NCBI RefSeq assembly: GCF_005503555.1
Contig: NZ_SCNG01000008.1
Location: 62,001 to 126,000, forward strand
From: Rudaea sp. 3F27F6
Lineage (GTDB): Bacteria; Pseudomonadota; Gammaproteobacteria; Xanthomonadales; Rhodanobacteraceae
DNA: 64,000 bases
Direction of reading: 5' to 3'
Shown here: piece after piece, positions 27,101 to 32,600 of the stretch
How the letters are laid out: the number at the start of each line of letters is the position of its first letter
Numbering within the stretch: position 1 is the stretch's first letter
Position numbers and translations under genes: made by a program
The notes under the pieces: generated by a model
Database searches by the model: none
Told to the model about the DNA's origin: nothing
The model's input: only the letters and a program-made list of their open reading frames with translations

Positions 27101-29690
27101 CGATGCCCACACCCGCAGCGTACAGCTCTCCGGGGACGCCGATCGGCGTGAGAACGCGCTGGCTGTTCAACACGTACGCCTTCATGTTCGCGATCGGACG
27201 GCCAATCGGCACGCCGTCGCCGTTCGAGGCGGCCCGCCCCTTGTTGCAGTCGAACATCGTGCACGCGACCGACGTCTCCGTCGGGCCGTATTCGTTGAAG
27301 ACGATGGCGTTGGGTAGAACGCGCTCGCGGAATTTCTGCAGCCCTCTCCAGGTCAGCAGTTCGCCGCCCATCGCCAATACATGCGGGGTCAGGCTAGGCG
27401 ATTCGGAAGTCATCTCGACCAGCGCCTCGAGGTGCGCGGGCGCGATGCTGAACAACCAGGGAGTGGACTGCCGGCAGTACTCATGCAGCTGCGTCAGGCA
27501 GTGATGGTTTTCATCCGGCAGCAGCACCAGTTGCTTGCCGCACAGGAGCGGCGTGATCAACGTGGTGATGGACGAATCGAAATTGAATGGCGTGGTCACC
27601 ACGGCACCCGCCGTGCCTTCCGGCAGGTAGTGCTGCAACGCGTGGTGAAAGTAATTGAGCACGCCCTGGTGCAGGGCCGCGACGCCCTTAGGCATGCCGG
27701 TCGAACCCGATGTATAGATCAAATATATAAGGTGTCCTGGCGCGAGCCCTCGGCGCCGGGCATCCGGGTTCGTCGTCGGCTGGGCGGCCAGTTCGCCTTC
27801 CGCGGCATCCAAGGCCAGGGTCGGTATCGAATGGGACGGCAGTCGCTCCCGTACTGCTTGCTGAATCAGCAGCATCTTCGGCGCGCTGTCCGCCAGCACG
27901 TATGCGAGCCGTTCGCGCGGATAGGTCGGGTCCAGCGGCACGTAGACGCCGCCCGCCTTCAGCACCCCGAGAATTCCCACCATCATGTCCAGCGATCGTT
28001 CGAGGCAGATCGCCACGCACACATCCGGGCCCACGCCCTGCGAAATCAGGTAATGCGCCAGCCGGTTCGCACGCGCGTTGAGTTCGGCGTAGCTTAGCGA
28101 CTGGTTTTCGTACGTCGCCGCGATCGCATCCGGCCGTGCCGCGACTTGGGCCTCGAATTGTTCATGGACGAACGCGTCATCCGGGAGGACCAGCGCGGTA
28201 TCGTTGAAGTCCACGAGCAGTTGCCGTTCCTGCTCCGCGGTGAGCAGCGGCAGCGCCGCCACGTGGGCGTCATCGCTCGCGACCATGCCCTCGATCAGGG
28301 TGACGAAATGACCGGCGAAGCGTTCCACCGTCGCGCGCTCGAACAGGTCGCTGGCGTACTCGATCTCGCCCGAATAGCCCTCTTCGCCATCGCTTAGCGC
28401 GAGGGACACGTCGAAATGCGCGGATGCGCGCGGCACGTCCAACGGGGTTAGGTTCACGCCCGGCAACGTCATCGTGCGTTCCACCGCCACCTTGTCGAAG
28501 ATGAACACGGACTGGAACAGCGGGCTGTAGCTCAGGCTGCGTGCTGGTTGCACCGCTTCGACGACCTGATCGAAGGGCAGCTCCTGATGCCCGAACGCCG
28601 CGAGCGCGGTGCCCTTCACCTGTGCCAGCAACTCACGCACGCTCGGATTGCCTTCCAGCCGCACGCGCAGTGCCAGCGTGTTGACGAAGAATCCGATGAG
28701 GCCTTCCACTTCCCGTCGCTGGCGATTCGCCACGGGCGTGCCGATGACCACCTCGTTCTGATCGCTCAACCTCGCCATCAGTACCGACCACGTCGCCAGC
28801 AGCATCATGAAGTCGGTGACACCATGGCGCTGCGCCAACGAGCGCACGCGGGCACTGAGTTCCTTCGAAATCCGGATCGGTACCTGCGCGCCGGAATAGC
28901 TAGGCATCGCGGGGCGCGCACGATCGACCGGGAGTGTGAGCAACGCCGGTGCACCGGTCAAATGCTCGCGCCAGAACTCGAGCTGACGCTGCAGCTCCTC
29001 ACCCTTCAGCCAATCACGCTGCCAGGCGGCGTAGTCGGCGTACTGGATTTCCAATGCAGGCAGTGAATCCGACGCGCCCTGGCTGAAGGCTCCATACAGC
29101 GCGACCACTTCCCGCACCAACACACCGATCGACCAACCGTCACTGATGAGATGGTGTTGGGTGACGAGCAGCACGTGCTCGTCTTCCGCCAACCGCAGCA
29201 AGCGTCCACGGATCAGAGGTCCTGCCGCGAGATCGAACGAGGCACGCGACTCTTCGACACACTCCGCCTTCACCGCTTGCTCGCGCAGGTCCTCTGCGAG
29301 ATGCGTCAAGTTGGTTTCGATCAGGGCAAAGCCGACCCCGTCCGGCGCGATCACCTGGTGTGGTACTCCGTCGAGCAGGACGAAGCGCGTACGCAGACCT
29401 TCCTGACGTGCCATCAATCGATCGAGCGCAGCGCGCAACGCCGCGCGATCCAGCCGTCCGGTCAAACGCAGCGCCGCCGGAATGTGATACGCCCCGCTCG
29501 CCGCGGAATCGAGTTGCGCGATGAACCACAAGCGTTGCTGGGCAAAGGACAACGGCAACGGGCGATTGCGATCCACCCGGGGAATAACATTGCGCGCGTT
29601 TCCACCGCCGCGCGTGCCCGCCTCTCTCTCGATTTTTTTCCGTAGCGCTGCTCGCAGCAGTCCTTCGCGCGTGGGTAGTTGGGCGGACAC
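12111..29690 (-). CDS. NRPS2: five modules, with embedded monooxygenase, epimerase and one A-less module
   Basis: A 5,859-residue synthetase starting at GTG 29690, with GAGG nine bases upstream and only 4 bases after the NRPS1 stop. Approximate order: C 40-480, A 500-1010, T Ser 1058; C 1114-1560, A 1568-2090, T 2130; C 2191-2630, A 2640-3510 split by a monooxygenase at 2877-3227, T 3551 (GGDSI); E 3607-4043 (HHLIIDGISW, FNYLGQ); C 4050-4487 (HHALMDAWS, the class that follows an epimerase); A remnant 4537-4683; T 4731; C 4790-5230, A 5243-5750, T 5791. Codes read by eye: A1 about DSTSLMEVAK (unassigned), A2 DVQDVAAVYK (unassigned, same as NRPS1 A1), A3 DILQLGMIWK (Gly type), A-last about DMDSIGTVTK (unassigned). 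It ends in a T domain and a short tail (AGVWEL), so the chain must pass on to another protein. Confidence 0.95.
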   Translation of the reverse strand: MSAQLPTREGLLRAALRKKIEREAGTRGGGNARNVIPRVDRNRPLPLSFAQQRLWFIAQLDSAASGAYHIPAALRLTGRLDRAALRAALDRLMARQEGLRTRFVLLDGVPHQVIAPDGVGFALIETNLTHLAEDLREQAVKAECVEESRASFDLAAGPLIRGRLLRLAEDEHVLLVTQHHLISDGWSIGVLVREVVALYGAFSQGASDSLPALEIQYADYAAWQRDWLKGEELQRQLEFWREHLTGAPALLTLPVDRARPAMPSYSGAQVPIRISKELSARVRSLAQRHGVTDFMMLLATWSVLMARLSDQNEVVIGTPVANRQRREVEGLIGFFVNTLALRVRLEGNPSVRELLAQVKGTALAAFGHQELPFDQVVEAVQPARSLSYSPLFQSVFIFDKVAVERTMTLPGVNLTPLDVPRASAHFDVSLALSDGEEGYSGEIEYASDLFERATVERFAGHFVTLIEGMVASDDAHVAALPLLTAEQERQLLVDFNDTALVLPDDAFVHEQFEAQVAARPDAIAATYENQSLSYAELNARANRLAHYLISQGVGPDVCVAICLERSLDMMVGILGVLKAGGVYVPLDPTYPRERLAYVLADSAPKMLLIQQAVRERLPSHSIPTLALDAAEGELAAQPTTNPDARRRGLAPGHLIYLIYTSGSTGMPKGVAALHQGVLNYFHHALQHYLPEGTAGAVVTTPFNFDSSITTLITPLLCGKQLVLLPDENHHCLTQLHEYCRQSTPWLFSIAPAHLEALVEMTSESPSLTPHVLAMGGELLTWRGLQKFRERVLPNAIVFNEYGPTETSVACTMFDCNKGRAASNGDGVPIGRPIANMKAYVLNSQRVLTPIGVPGELYAAGVGIARGFLNRPELTAERFLEDPFSDVPGARMYKTGDIVRWLPDGNLEFVSRNDFQVKIRGFRVELGEIEATLAKCAGVGEAAVLASEDAQGNKRLIAYLSAKAGAILSASNLREELAAQLPDYMVPSAFVVLDAFPLTPNGKLDRHALPAPEDNALVRRQFEAPRGEIEEVLAAIWQKLLGAEAVGRHDHFFQMGGHSLLTVQLAFLIEDRLGFEVPLRELFEHAELDVMAQHIAGKGGQSSLPPLTPAPRDGRPLPLSFAQQRLWFIAQMDPVASAAYHMPAALRLTGKLDRSVLQAALDRMMARQEGLRVRFVTVDGVPHQVMAPADVGFALTEKDLSHLAHAERERTVAAEAADSASAPFDLATGPLIRGRLLRLSQEEHVLLFSQHHLVSDGWSVGVMVREVATLYAAFSTGKADPLPALEFQYADYAAWQRQWLQGEELERQIDFWRGHLRGAPPLLALPTDRARPSMPGYQGGMVRVDISPELTARLRALSQRQGVTLFMTLMAGWSVLLARLSGQQDVVIGTPVANRQRREMESVIGFFVNTLALRVRLDDNPSVRDLLAQVKASALAAFSHQELPFDQVVEALHPVRSLSYSPLFQAMLAMDNTPDSELALQGGLALPGLTLTPLAAPHTTAHFDLSLLLSDDNTGLTGELEYACDLFDRATVERFAAHFLTLLEGMTANDATRVATLPLLTQAEQRRVLVDFNDVPAEKPSDSFIHEQFEACVAANPDVTAVVFESQSLSYAELNERANRLAHYLVGQGVRPDDRVAICVERSLDMIVGLLGILKSGAGYVPLDPAHPPERLAFMLADSAPKVLLTQRALHDRVRSDALPTLMLDGAPEELEAYSTQNPAARGFGVTSRHLAYVIYTSGSTGQPKGVMVEHASVINLWASMEKTIFHDLPSNARVAQNAPITFDVSVQGLVQLLSGRTVVVIPQAARLDANLFLRYIRQHRIEAFDCTPMQLDTLLKAGLLEEGDDTALKLVVVAGEAINGAMWKTLRASRSIRFINAYGPTEATVYATECALPEAGEAPIIGRPIANTKMYILDQQGAPVPIGVTGELYIGGVGVARGYLNRAELTAARFLKDPFSDVSAARMYKTGDLARWLPDGNIEYLGRNDFQVKIRGFRIELGEIEAKLAACAGVREVAVLAREDVPGDKRLVAYFTPVAGAHVSTEVLRSELRTQLPDYMVPGAFVMLDAFALTSNGKLDRKALPMPDSDALDRREYEAPHTSDEVAMAEIWQQLLGVVRVGRHDNFFELGGHSLLAARVVAELRSKTGAELALRSIFEHPTIRELAAAIERAPRGTLQSVVPTPRDGGPLPLSFAQRRLWVIDQLDRGNDEFRSQYNIPMALRLLGALDRNALTQALSAVVARHEILRTVYANDANGEGVQIIEAARPLEIGVIELTQLAREEQEQRLHELALADGGKVFDLSRDPMLRATLVRFDESHHVLLLNLHHIAGDGWSLAVLAREFMTLYAAHSGAASSTLPALPVQYADFAQWQRQQLSGDNVQRMLAYWTRQLAGLPVVHSFPLDKKRPEKQSVAGALVSQSLDKNLSESLLGLSRRQDCTLFMLMQAAFSVLLGRYSGESDIVIGTPVANRPGAELAPMIGFFLNTLVLRNDLSGNPGFTALLARVREMVLGAYEHQHLPFEMLVDALRPERTISHTPLFQVMFTVQNNDAVELALPDLSVRTLDYDRGIAKYDLSLSVAEHENGLRIDWEYCTDLFERETILRLSENFEVLLQAIAAAPETPIDELALLGAAERRTLLRTWNDSACDYPCAQLVHEAFELQVRRTPDAPAVSSETGGLSYRELDERANQLAQYLRDRGQQAEDRIGVCIERSPEMLVALLATLKAGAAYVPLDPGYPLERLHYMLHDSGASWLLTQSDVVPMFSVPAQCQTLCLDDPALWANLSALPASEAPAVPTLGPANLAYLIYTSGSTGKPKGVMIEHRNVINFFTGLDQRLGVSAAAQTWLAVTSISFDISVLELFWTLSRGHHVVLQAERPMPVAEIGEIDFSLFYFAAEDSRATDKYQLLLDGARFTDSHGLAGVWVPERHFANFGDPFPNPSIAAAAIAAVTRNVPIRSGSVVLPLHDPIRVAEEWSMVDNISGGRVELSIASGWHPNDFVFAPQNYAKRYEVMKEGIDTLCRFWRGEGIERTNGVGKPVTVHLHPKPIQAALPIWITAGGSPETFRYAGSIGANVLTHMLGQSEEALSEKIRIYRQARADAGFDAGRIALMLHTFVGEDAESVKRVVEQPLKNYFRQSLDLLKPLAEQAGLDVRTDVDELLALGFEHHFARSGLFGTVESCCRRAQELRRLGIDEVACLIDFGVEHTNVVAHLPLLKRMQSSLRQHSAQQRLLAKRLKKSASPFELIQRHRVTHMQCTPSYARELVIDEGGRQALGGLRQLLVGGEALPTELANALEAVVPGQIFNMYGPTETTIWSSVAEVSGGDVHLGEPLANTQLYVVNGRQQLTPTGAVGELLIAGDGVARGYFEREALTQERFLANPFAGEMPEHGGRVYRTGDSVRRSADGRLHYVGRIDHQVKIRGHRIELGEIESTLSSHAAIAQVVVIARGEPKQLIAYVVLKASITSDVLKAYLRQHLPEIMVPSAIVTLAALPLTPNGKIDRKALPDPEMDGALLADYVAPQSLLEEELCAIWQSVLGLDRVGVTDNFFSLGGDSILAIRLIARCTSQGILVTVQQLIQHQTIRELAPHARQGQGVIQSQKAVTGVQKLLPIQRWFLGSDDAIDRHHYNQSVLLKVTDSLNEEQLASWVTALYQRHDALRLRFTQRDGVWHGEYRDFDSAMVRASIAFEDLRGVSEAEWRAEIARIGERMQASLSLSDGPLFRAVMFEGGAGFRRLLLIAHHLIIDGISWRVLLSDLEQGYRQLRQGRGEVALAKKRSSLQEWGSFLEQHARSESVRSELGYWQEQLAGSPLPVAAAGAVDQSNAATRVVSFELDAEDTDALLKACHRAYRTETPELLLAAVLRGFQRWGDVSTLLFSVEGHGREPLSNGIDHSETVGWLTSLYPLALRAPTTSSVGDLVMHVKEQVRAVPAKGIGYGLLRHLARADALAPSTPRNDILFNYLGQFDQSEADGIAFATEFAGHAVSPRRRREHAAEITALISTGRLSFAMGFNGLEHDTAHMQVLVDEIRSALLEIIAHCRETRDVHYTPSDFPLAQVTLPQLREWQRTYPDLQQLYASTAMQQGLIFHELVAGGAYVTQLDLSLVGVLDQDVFRSAWQQIVERHDIFRTIFIGDRLVQLVRAHASVNWQAFDWRDLDVEQQTENFLQYCRADKKQGFDLTQAPLLRLAAMRLTDTRTRLLVSYHHALMDAWSQMVLFDELMRVYQALLQKRAAELRAPVPYSTYVAWLARQERAAAWQYWQQRVGDIRSSTELGIAGVSDSTMAEYDEQRLNFGVELTRQLQEFAKSNQVTMHVLIQGAWGYLVHRYSGRDSILFGETISGRPATLPQVEHMVGLFINTLPVRMDFAADVEVVTWLQNLHRDSVEREAFAYLPLLEIQGLSHLSRGQALFETLLAFNNLPAPEMPGAEQDLRVEAMQGDEQTNYGLTLSAQLLDELSFRLTYRADQYASATLVNLLGHFREILSGIANARGKTVSQLPMLTGIEEAQAGARRLTSATRPDVADADGDTEALLAGLHERPVYVLDAKLRHLPLGVTGELYSKEPDGRLNRTGELARWLVDGRLELLGRVRDRVCIRGQTFGLAQVRRQLNAWPGMRETCVLRSGDEDSARLVAWLVPEHMPERELDALQVLRRYLQDHLPDAMVPAGFKMLPALPRLPDGQVDVQRLPEPHWLETLAYVAPETPTERALAAIWQELLERPRIGALDSFFALGGNSLTVVRLEFAIQEKFGVQVTLRELFENAQLRAQALVIAAKEKQMRQPAIELLPRDQWPLPLSFAQQRLWFIDQMDHSSSEYNMPLAIRLHGHLDFDALQATLDAIVGRHEILRTSYQLTESGEPCQFIHEPAPVHIHVLTAGSSTEDRVCALVAAEALKPFDLRTGQMLRASIVRLSDTEHVLLLTMHHIASDGTSMGVLIDEFVKLYGAFARGGENPLPPLSVQYADFAHWQHGWLQGETLERQVAYWTRQLAGIPSLHSLPLDKPRPASQSFAGATHRRPIDQALSTQLQALSQVHGTTLFMTLQAAFASLLARYGNETDILIGTPIANRAHPALASAIGLFVNTLVLRNEVTLEKSFAALLEQTRKVALDAYEHQDVPFEMLVSALQPERSLSHSPVFQVMFALQENVDAELALPGLRVETVDTGYQVAKFDLSLTIDTTADGLLSSWEYCVDLFEPDTIARLAESFELLLRAVVARPEQPLGHVPLLTAKQQELMLTTWCGQVPAHASDRCVHEVFEELVRAHPDALAVTDGQKSLTYGELNQRANQWAHHLAEQGVGPDVLVGISVERSLDAIVAIMAVMKAGGGYVPLDSNYPWQRLAFMLKDSGVRCLLTQKFMEEKLRDSGALLLFLDAPPEAVTRSSRENPQPRARGLTSSNTAYMIYTSGSTGEPKGVLITHANVVVYCEVSRQDYGVNADDRVLQFSTLSFDMFMDDFCNSLLTGGCLVLRNEELLVGPRAFCQFMREHRISVASLSTAFWHQLCYSPAGLEALNESDVRLLIIGGEAMSKTAVRQWQSVVSPRVRVLNTYGPTECTVTASLFDVHQSMDGYLNVPIGHATRHVRVYVLNASRQLAAIGEVGELHIGGPGVGAGYFNRPELTAERFIQHTFPDGVAERLYRTGDLVRWSRDGELEYVGRIDHQVKVRGFRVETGEVEAVLRRHAAVKDVIVIARDEPAQLVAYVVADERPGLASEWRAHLRSQLPEFMVPSAFVVLDVIPLLPNGKRNLKALPAVGAAHGSENYVAPGTPTEIRICAVWQELLKLDRVGIRDNFFELGGHSLLATRMVSALRQQFNMEIPLREIFNLQTVFELSAYIDAESELTRGLDGASGNSTNTQSSAGVWEL
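15640..16100 (-). other. Degenerate adenylation-domain remnant, NRPS2 module 4
   Basis: About 150 residues after the post-epimerase C domain match only the C-terminal part of an A domain, and badly. YVLD...PLGVTGELY is kept, the YRTGDL motif reads NRTGELARW, the A8 region reads GRVRDRVCIRG, and the NGKxDR motif reads DGQVDVQRL, so the catalytic lysine is gone. The large N-terminal subdomain with the ATP and amino-acid sites is missing. The T domain that follows has an intact Ser (FFALGGNSL). The module therefore cannot activate its own amino acid. Confidence 0.9.
20010..21060 (-). other. Luciferase-like monooxygenase domain inserted in a Gly-type A domain
   Basis: About 350 residues (NRPS2 about 2877-3227) lie between the A4 core (FDISVLELF) and the second half of the same A domain (MQCTPSYARE, NMYGPTE). 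The insert has the marks of the flavin-dependent luciferase-like monooxygenases of natural-product pathways: FSLFYFAAED at its start, VWVPERHFANFGDPFPNPS, ELSIASGWHPNDF and PIWITAGGSPETF. The flanking A domain gives a Gly-type code (DILQLGMIWK against the textbook DILQLGLIWK). Myxothiazol MtaG and melithiazol MelG have comparable insertions acting on glycine (from memory). The likely chemistry is alpha-hydroxylation of carrier-bound glycine. Confidence 0.85.
23610..24890. repeat. Duplicated A-domain segment, copy in NRPS2 module 2
   Basis: This stretch is nearly identical base for base to 33475-34755, at a constant offset of 9,865 bases. The best-conserved part, 24001-24880, shows only scattered substitutions, many silent. 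It encodes most of the NRPS2 module 2 A domain, including all specificity residues. It indicates recent duplication or gene conversion between the two synthetases. Confidence 0.85.
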
Positions 29691-29694
29691 GACT

Positions 29695-32600
29695 TCAATC
29701 CTCGAGGTAGGCGAGAAGGTCTTTGTCAGACATGGAGGCGAACTCGGCCTGCATTTCTTCGACCTCTTTTTCGCTAAACAGGTTTGCTTGCGCGTTGACG
29801 ATCAACTCGCTCATGGACATCAGGCTCGCGGCGCCGAACAGCGCCTCCAACGGCAGCCGGATCTGGAATTTCTCCAGGATGCGAACCGACAAGGTGATCG
29901 CCAGAAGCGAGTGACCACCGAGTGCGCTGAAATTGTCGCGGCGGCTAACGCGTGGAATGCGCAGCAGCTCTCGCCAGATTTCCGCCAGCGCTTCCTCGAT
30001 GTGACCTTCGGGCGGCTCGTATTCGATGCCTGCAAAGGAGTCGCCTTCCGGCGCCGGCAACGCCTTGCGATCGAGCTTGCCGTTGGGCGTCAACGGAAAG
30101 GCATCGAGCACGACGAACGCGCTCGGCAGCATGTAGTCCGGCAAGTGCAAGGCGAGATGCGCCCGCAACTGCGCGGCGGAACAGACGGTCTCGTCATGAC
30201 AGGTCAGATACGCCACAAGGCGCTTGTCGCCAGGGACATCCTCACGCAGCAGCACCAGCGCTTCGCGCACACTCGGGTGCGCTGCCAGCTTGGCTTCGAT
30301 TTCGCCCAGTTCGATCCGGAAACCGCGCAGTTTGATTTGGGAGTCGCGACGACCCAGGAACTCCAATGAGCCGTCCGGCAACCAACGCACCAGGTCGCCG
30401 GTTTTGTACATGCGCGCGCCCACTTCATTGGCGAATGGATCCTTCAAAAAACGCTCGGCGCTGAGTTCGTCACGGTTGAGGTAGCCCCGCGCCACACCGC
30501 CACCCGCCACGAAAAGTTCGCCTGTAACGCCGACCGGAACCGGCTGCAGGGTGGGCGTCAACACATAAAGACGGGTGTCCGCAATACCTCGGCCGATTGG
30601 CACGGTAGTGGCGTTGACGAACCCTTCAGACGTCACCGAATACCAGGCACAAAACGTTGTGGTTTCGGTAGGGCCATAGCCATTCAGCAGCCGTCCTGGC
30701 ATGCCCTGCTCGACGACGTTGGCAACCGCGCGCGGGGATGCAACGTCACCACCAAACAGCATCGTTCCCAACGCCGCGAAACAATCCGCTTTGCTCTGCG
30801 CGTGATGATTGAAGAGCGCGGCCGTAATGAACATCACATTGATGCTGTCTTGGTGAATTTGCGCCGCCAGCCGCTCGGCATGCACGAGCGTGTCTTTCTC
30901 GACCACGACCAGACGACCACCATTGAGCAAAGCGCCCCAGATTTCGAAGGTCACCGCATCGAATGAAGTATTGGATGCTTGCGCCATGACCGTGTTGCTG
31001 TCGAGCTGCACGTAGTCTCGCGAGGTGACCAGGCGCACCACGCTGTGGTGCTCGACCATCACGCCCTTGGGCTCACCGGTCGAGCCCGAGGTGTAGATGA
31101 CATACGCCAAGTGGGAGTCATTCAGGTCGGGAGACTTGACCGGATCGTGCGCGGGCTGCGACTTCAGAGCCTCGCGATCGGACGGCGCGTCCAACACCAG
31201 CGTCGGCAGCGCATGCGTGCCCACTCGCTCCGTCAGCGAAAGTTGCGTCAGCAACGCCACAGGAGCGCTGTCGGACAGCATGTGCCGGATGCGATCCTGC
31301 GGATAGTTAGGGTCCAGCGGCACATAGCAGCCACCAGCCTTCAGCACGGCCAGCAGGCTGATCACCATGTCCACGCCCTGCCCGAAGCATACAGCGACCC
31401 GGTCGTCGGGCTTCACACCCAGCGACCCCAGGTAGTGCGCCAACTGGTTCGCGCGCGCATTGAGCGTGGCGTAGTCCAGCACTTCACCTCGATGCACCAG
31501 CGCCACGGATTCGGGGCGCGTGCGAACCTGCGCCTCGAACAGCTCGTGCACGAGCGCGGTTCGTATGTAGTCGGAGGTGGCATCGTTGAAGTCCGCGAGC
31601 AGTTGCTGTCGCTCACCCGGAGGCAGGATGTCCAAGGTCAGAGCGTCTTCGCTGTTCTCGTCTTCCAGCGCACGGGCCACGTTCTCGATCGCGGAACGGA
31701 AATAGCCAGTGATGCGTTCCGCGTCCAGTCCCTCAGCGCAAATCGCGCCCAGCGTGAATTCATCGCCGTAGTCATCCACTTGCACCGCGACGGGATAGTT
31801 GGCCGACTCTTCCGTGCGCAACACCCGCACGCCCGCGACCGTCAGCGGCAGCGATTCACCATGTTCCTGCGGCGCGCTGTGCCGATAGTTCAGCAGCGAC
31901 GTGAACAACGGCAAAGGGGACGGCACGCCACTGCACTGCAAAGCCAGACTCAGCGGAGCCCGTTCGTGGGCTAACAACGATGCCAGTTGGTCCTGGCATT
32001 TCAGCACCGCATTCCTGACCGGGAGCCGCGCCAACGAAATACGCACCGGCAATGTGTTGATCAGCAAGCCTATGGCGTGCGCGAGACCTGCATCGCCCTG
32101 CAGACGACCGGACAGCACGGTTCCGAAAACCACGTCAGTGCGCCCGGTGCAACGCGCCAGCACCAGCGCCCAGGCGGTATGAAACAAGGCCGATGAGGGA
32201 ACCCCGAGACGGCGAGCGCAATCCCGGATGCGCTGGGACCATGCTGGAGAAACCCGACACTGCGCGGTCGTGCTCGTCGAGCCTGTCACCCGGAGGTTCA
32301 ATACGCCAAACGGCGCAGTGGGTTCTTCGATATCCGTCAGAGCCTGGCGAAAGTAGACCTCGTGCAACTCGAGCGGCGTATTGCGTACATGCGCCACGAT
32401 GTTCCGAAACGGAACGCTGGCTGGCAGGAGTTCTTCCGTGCCGTTCATCAGGCTCTGCACCTCCGCCATGATCAGCGCCAGAGATTCGTGATCGCAGGCG
32501 ATGTGGTGAGCCGCGAGCTCGAGTACCCACGCGCCGGACGTGCGCTCCTGGTGGAAACGCGCGCCGATCAACGGCGCATGCCGCACATCCAAGTGGAACC

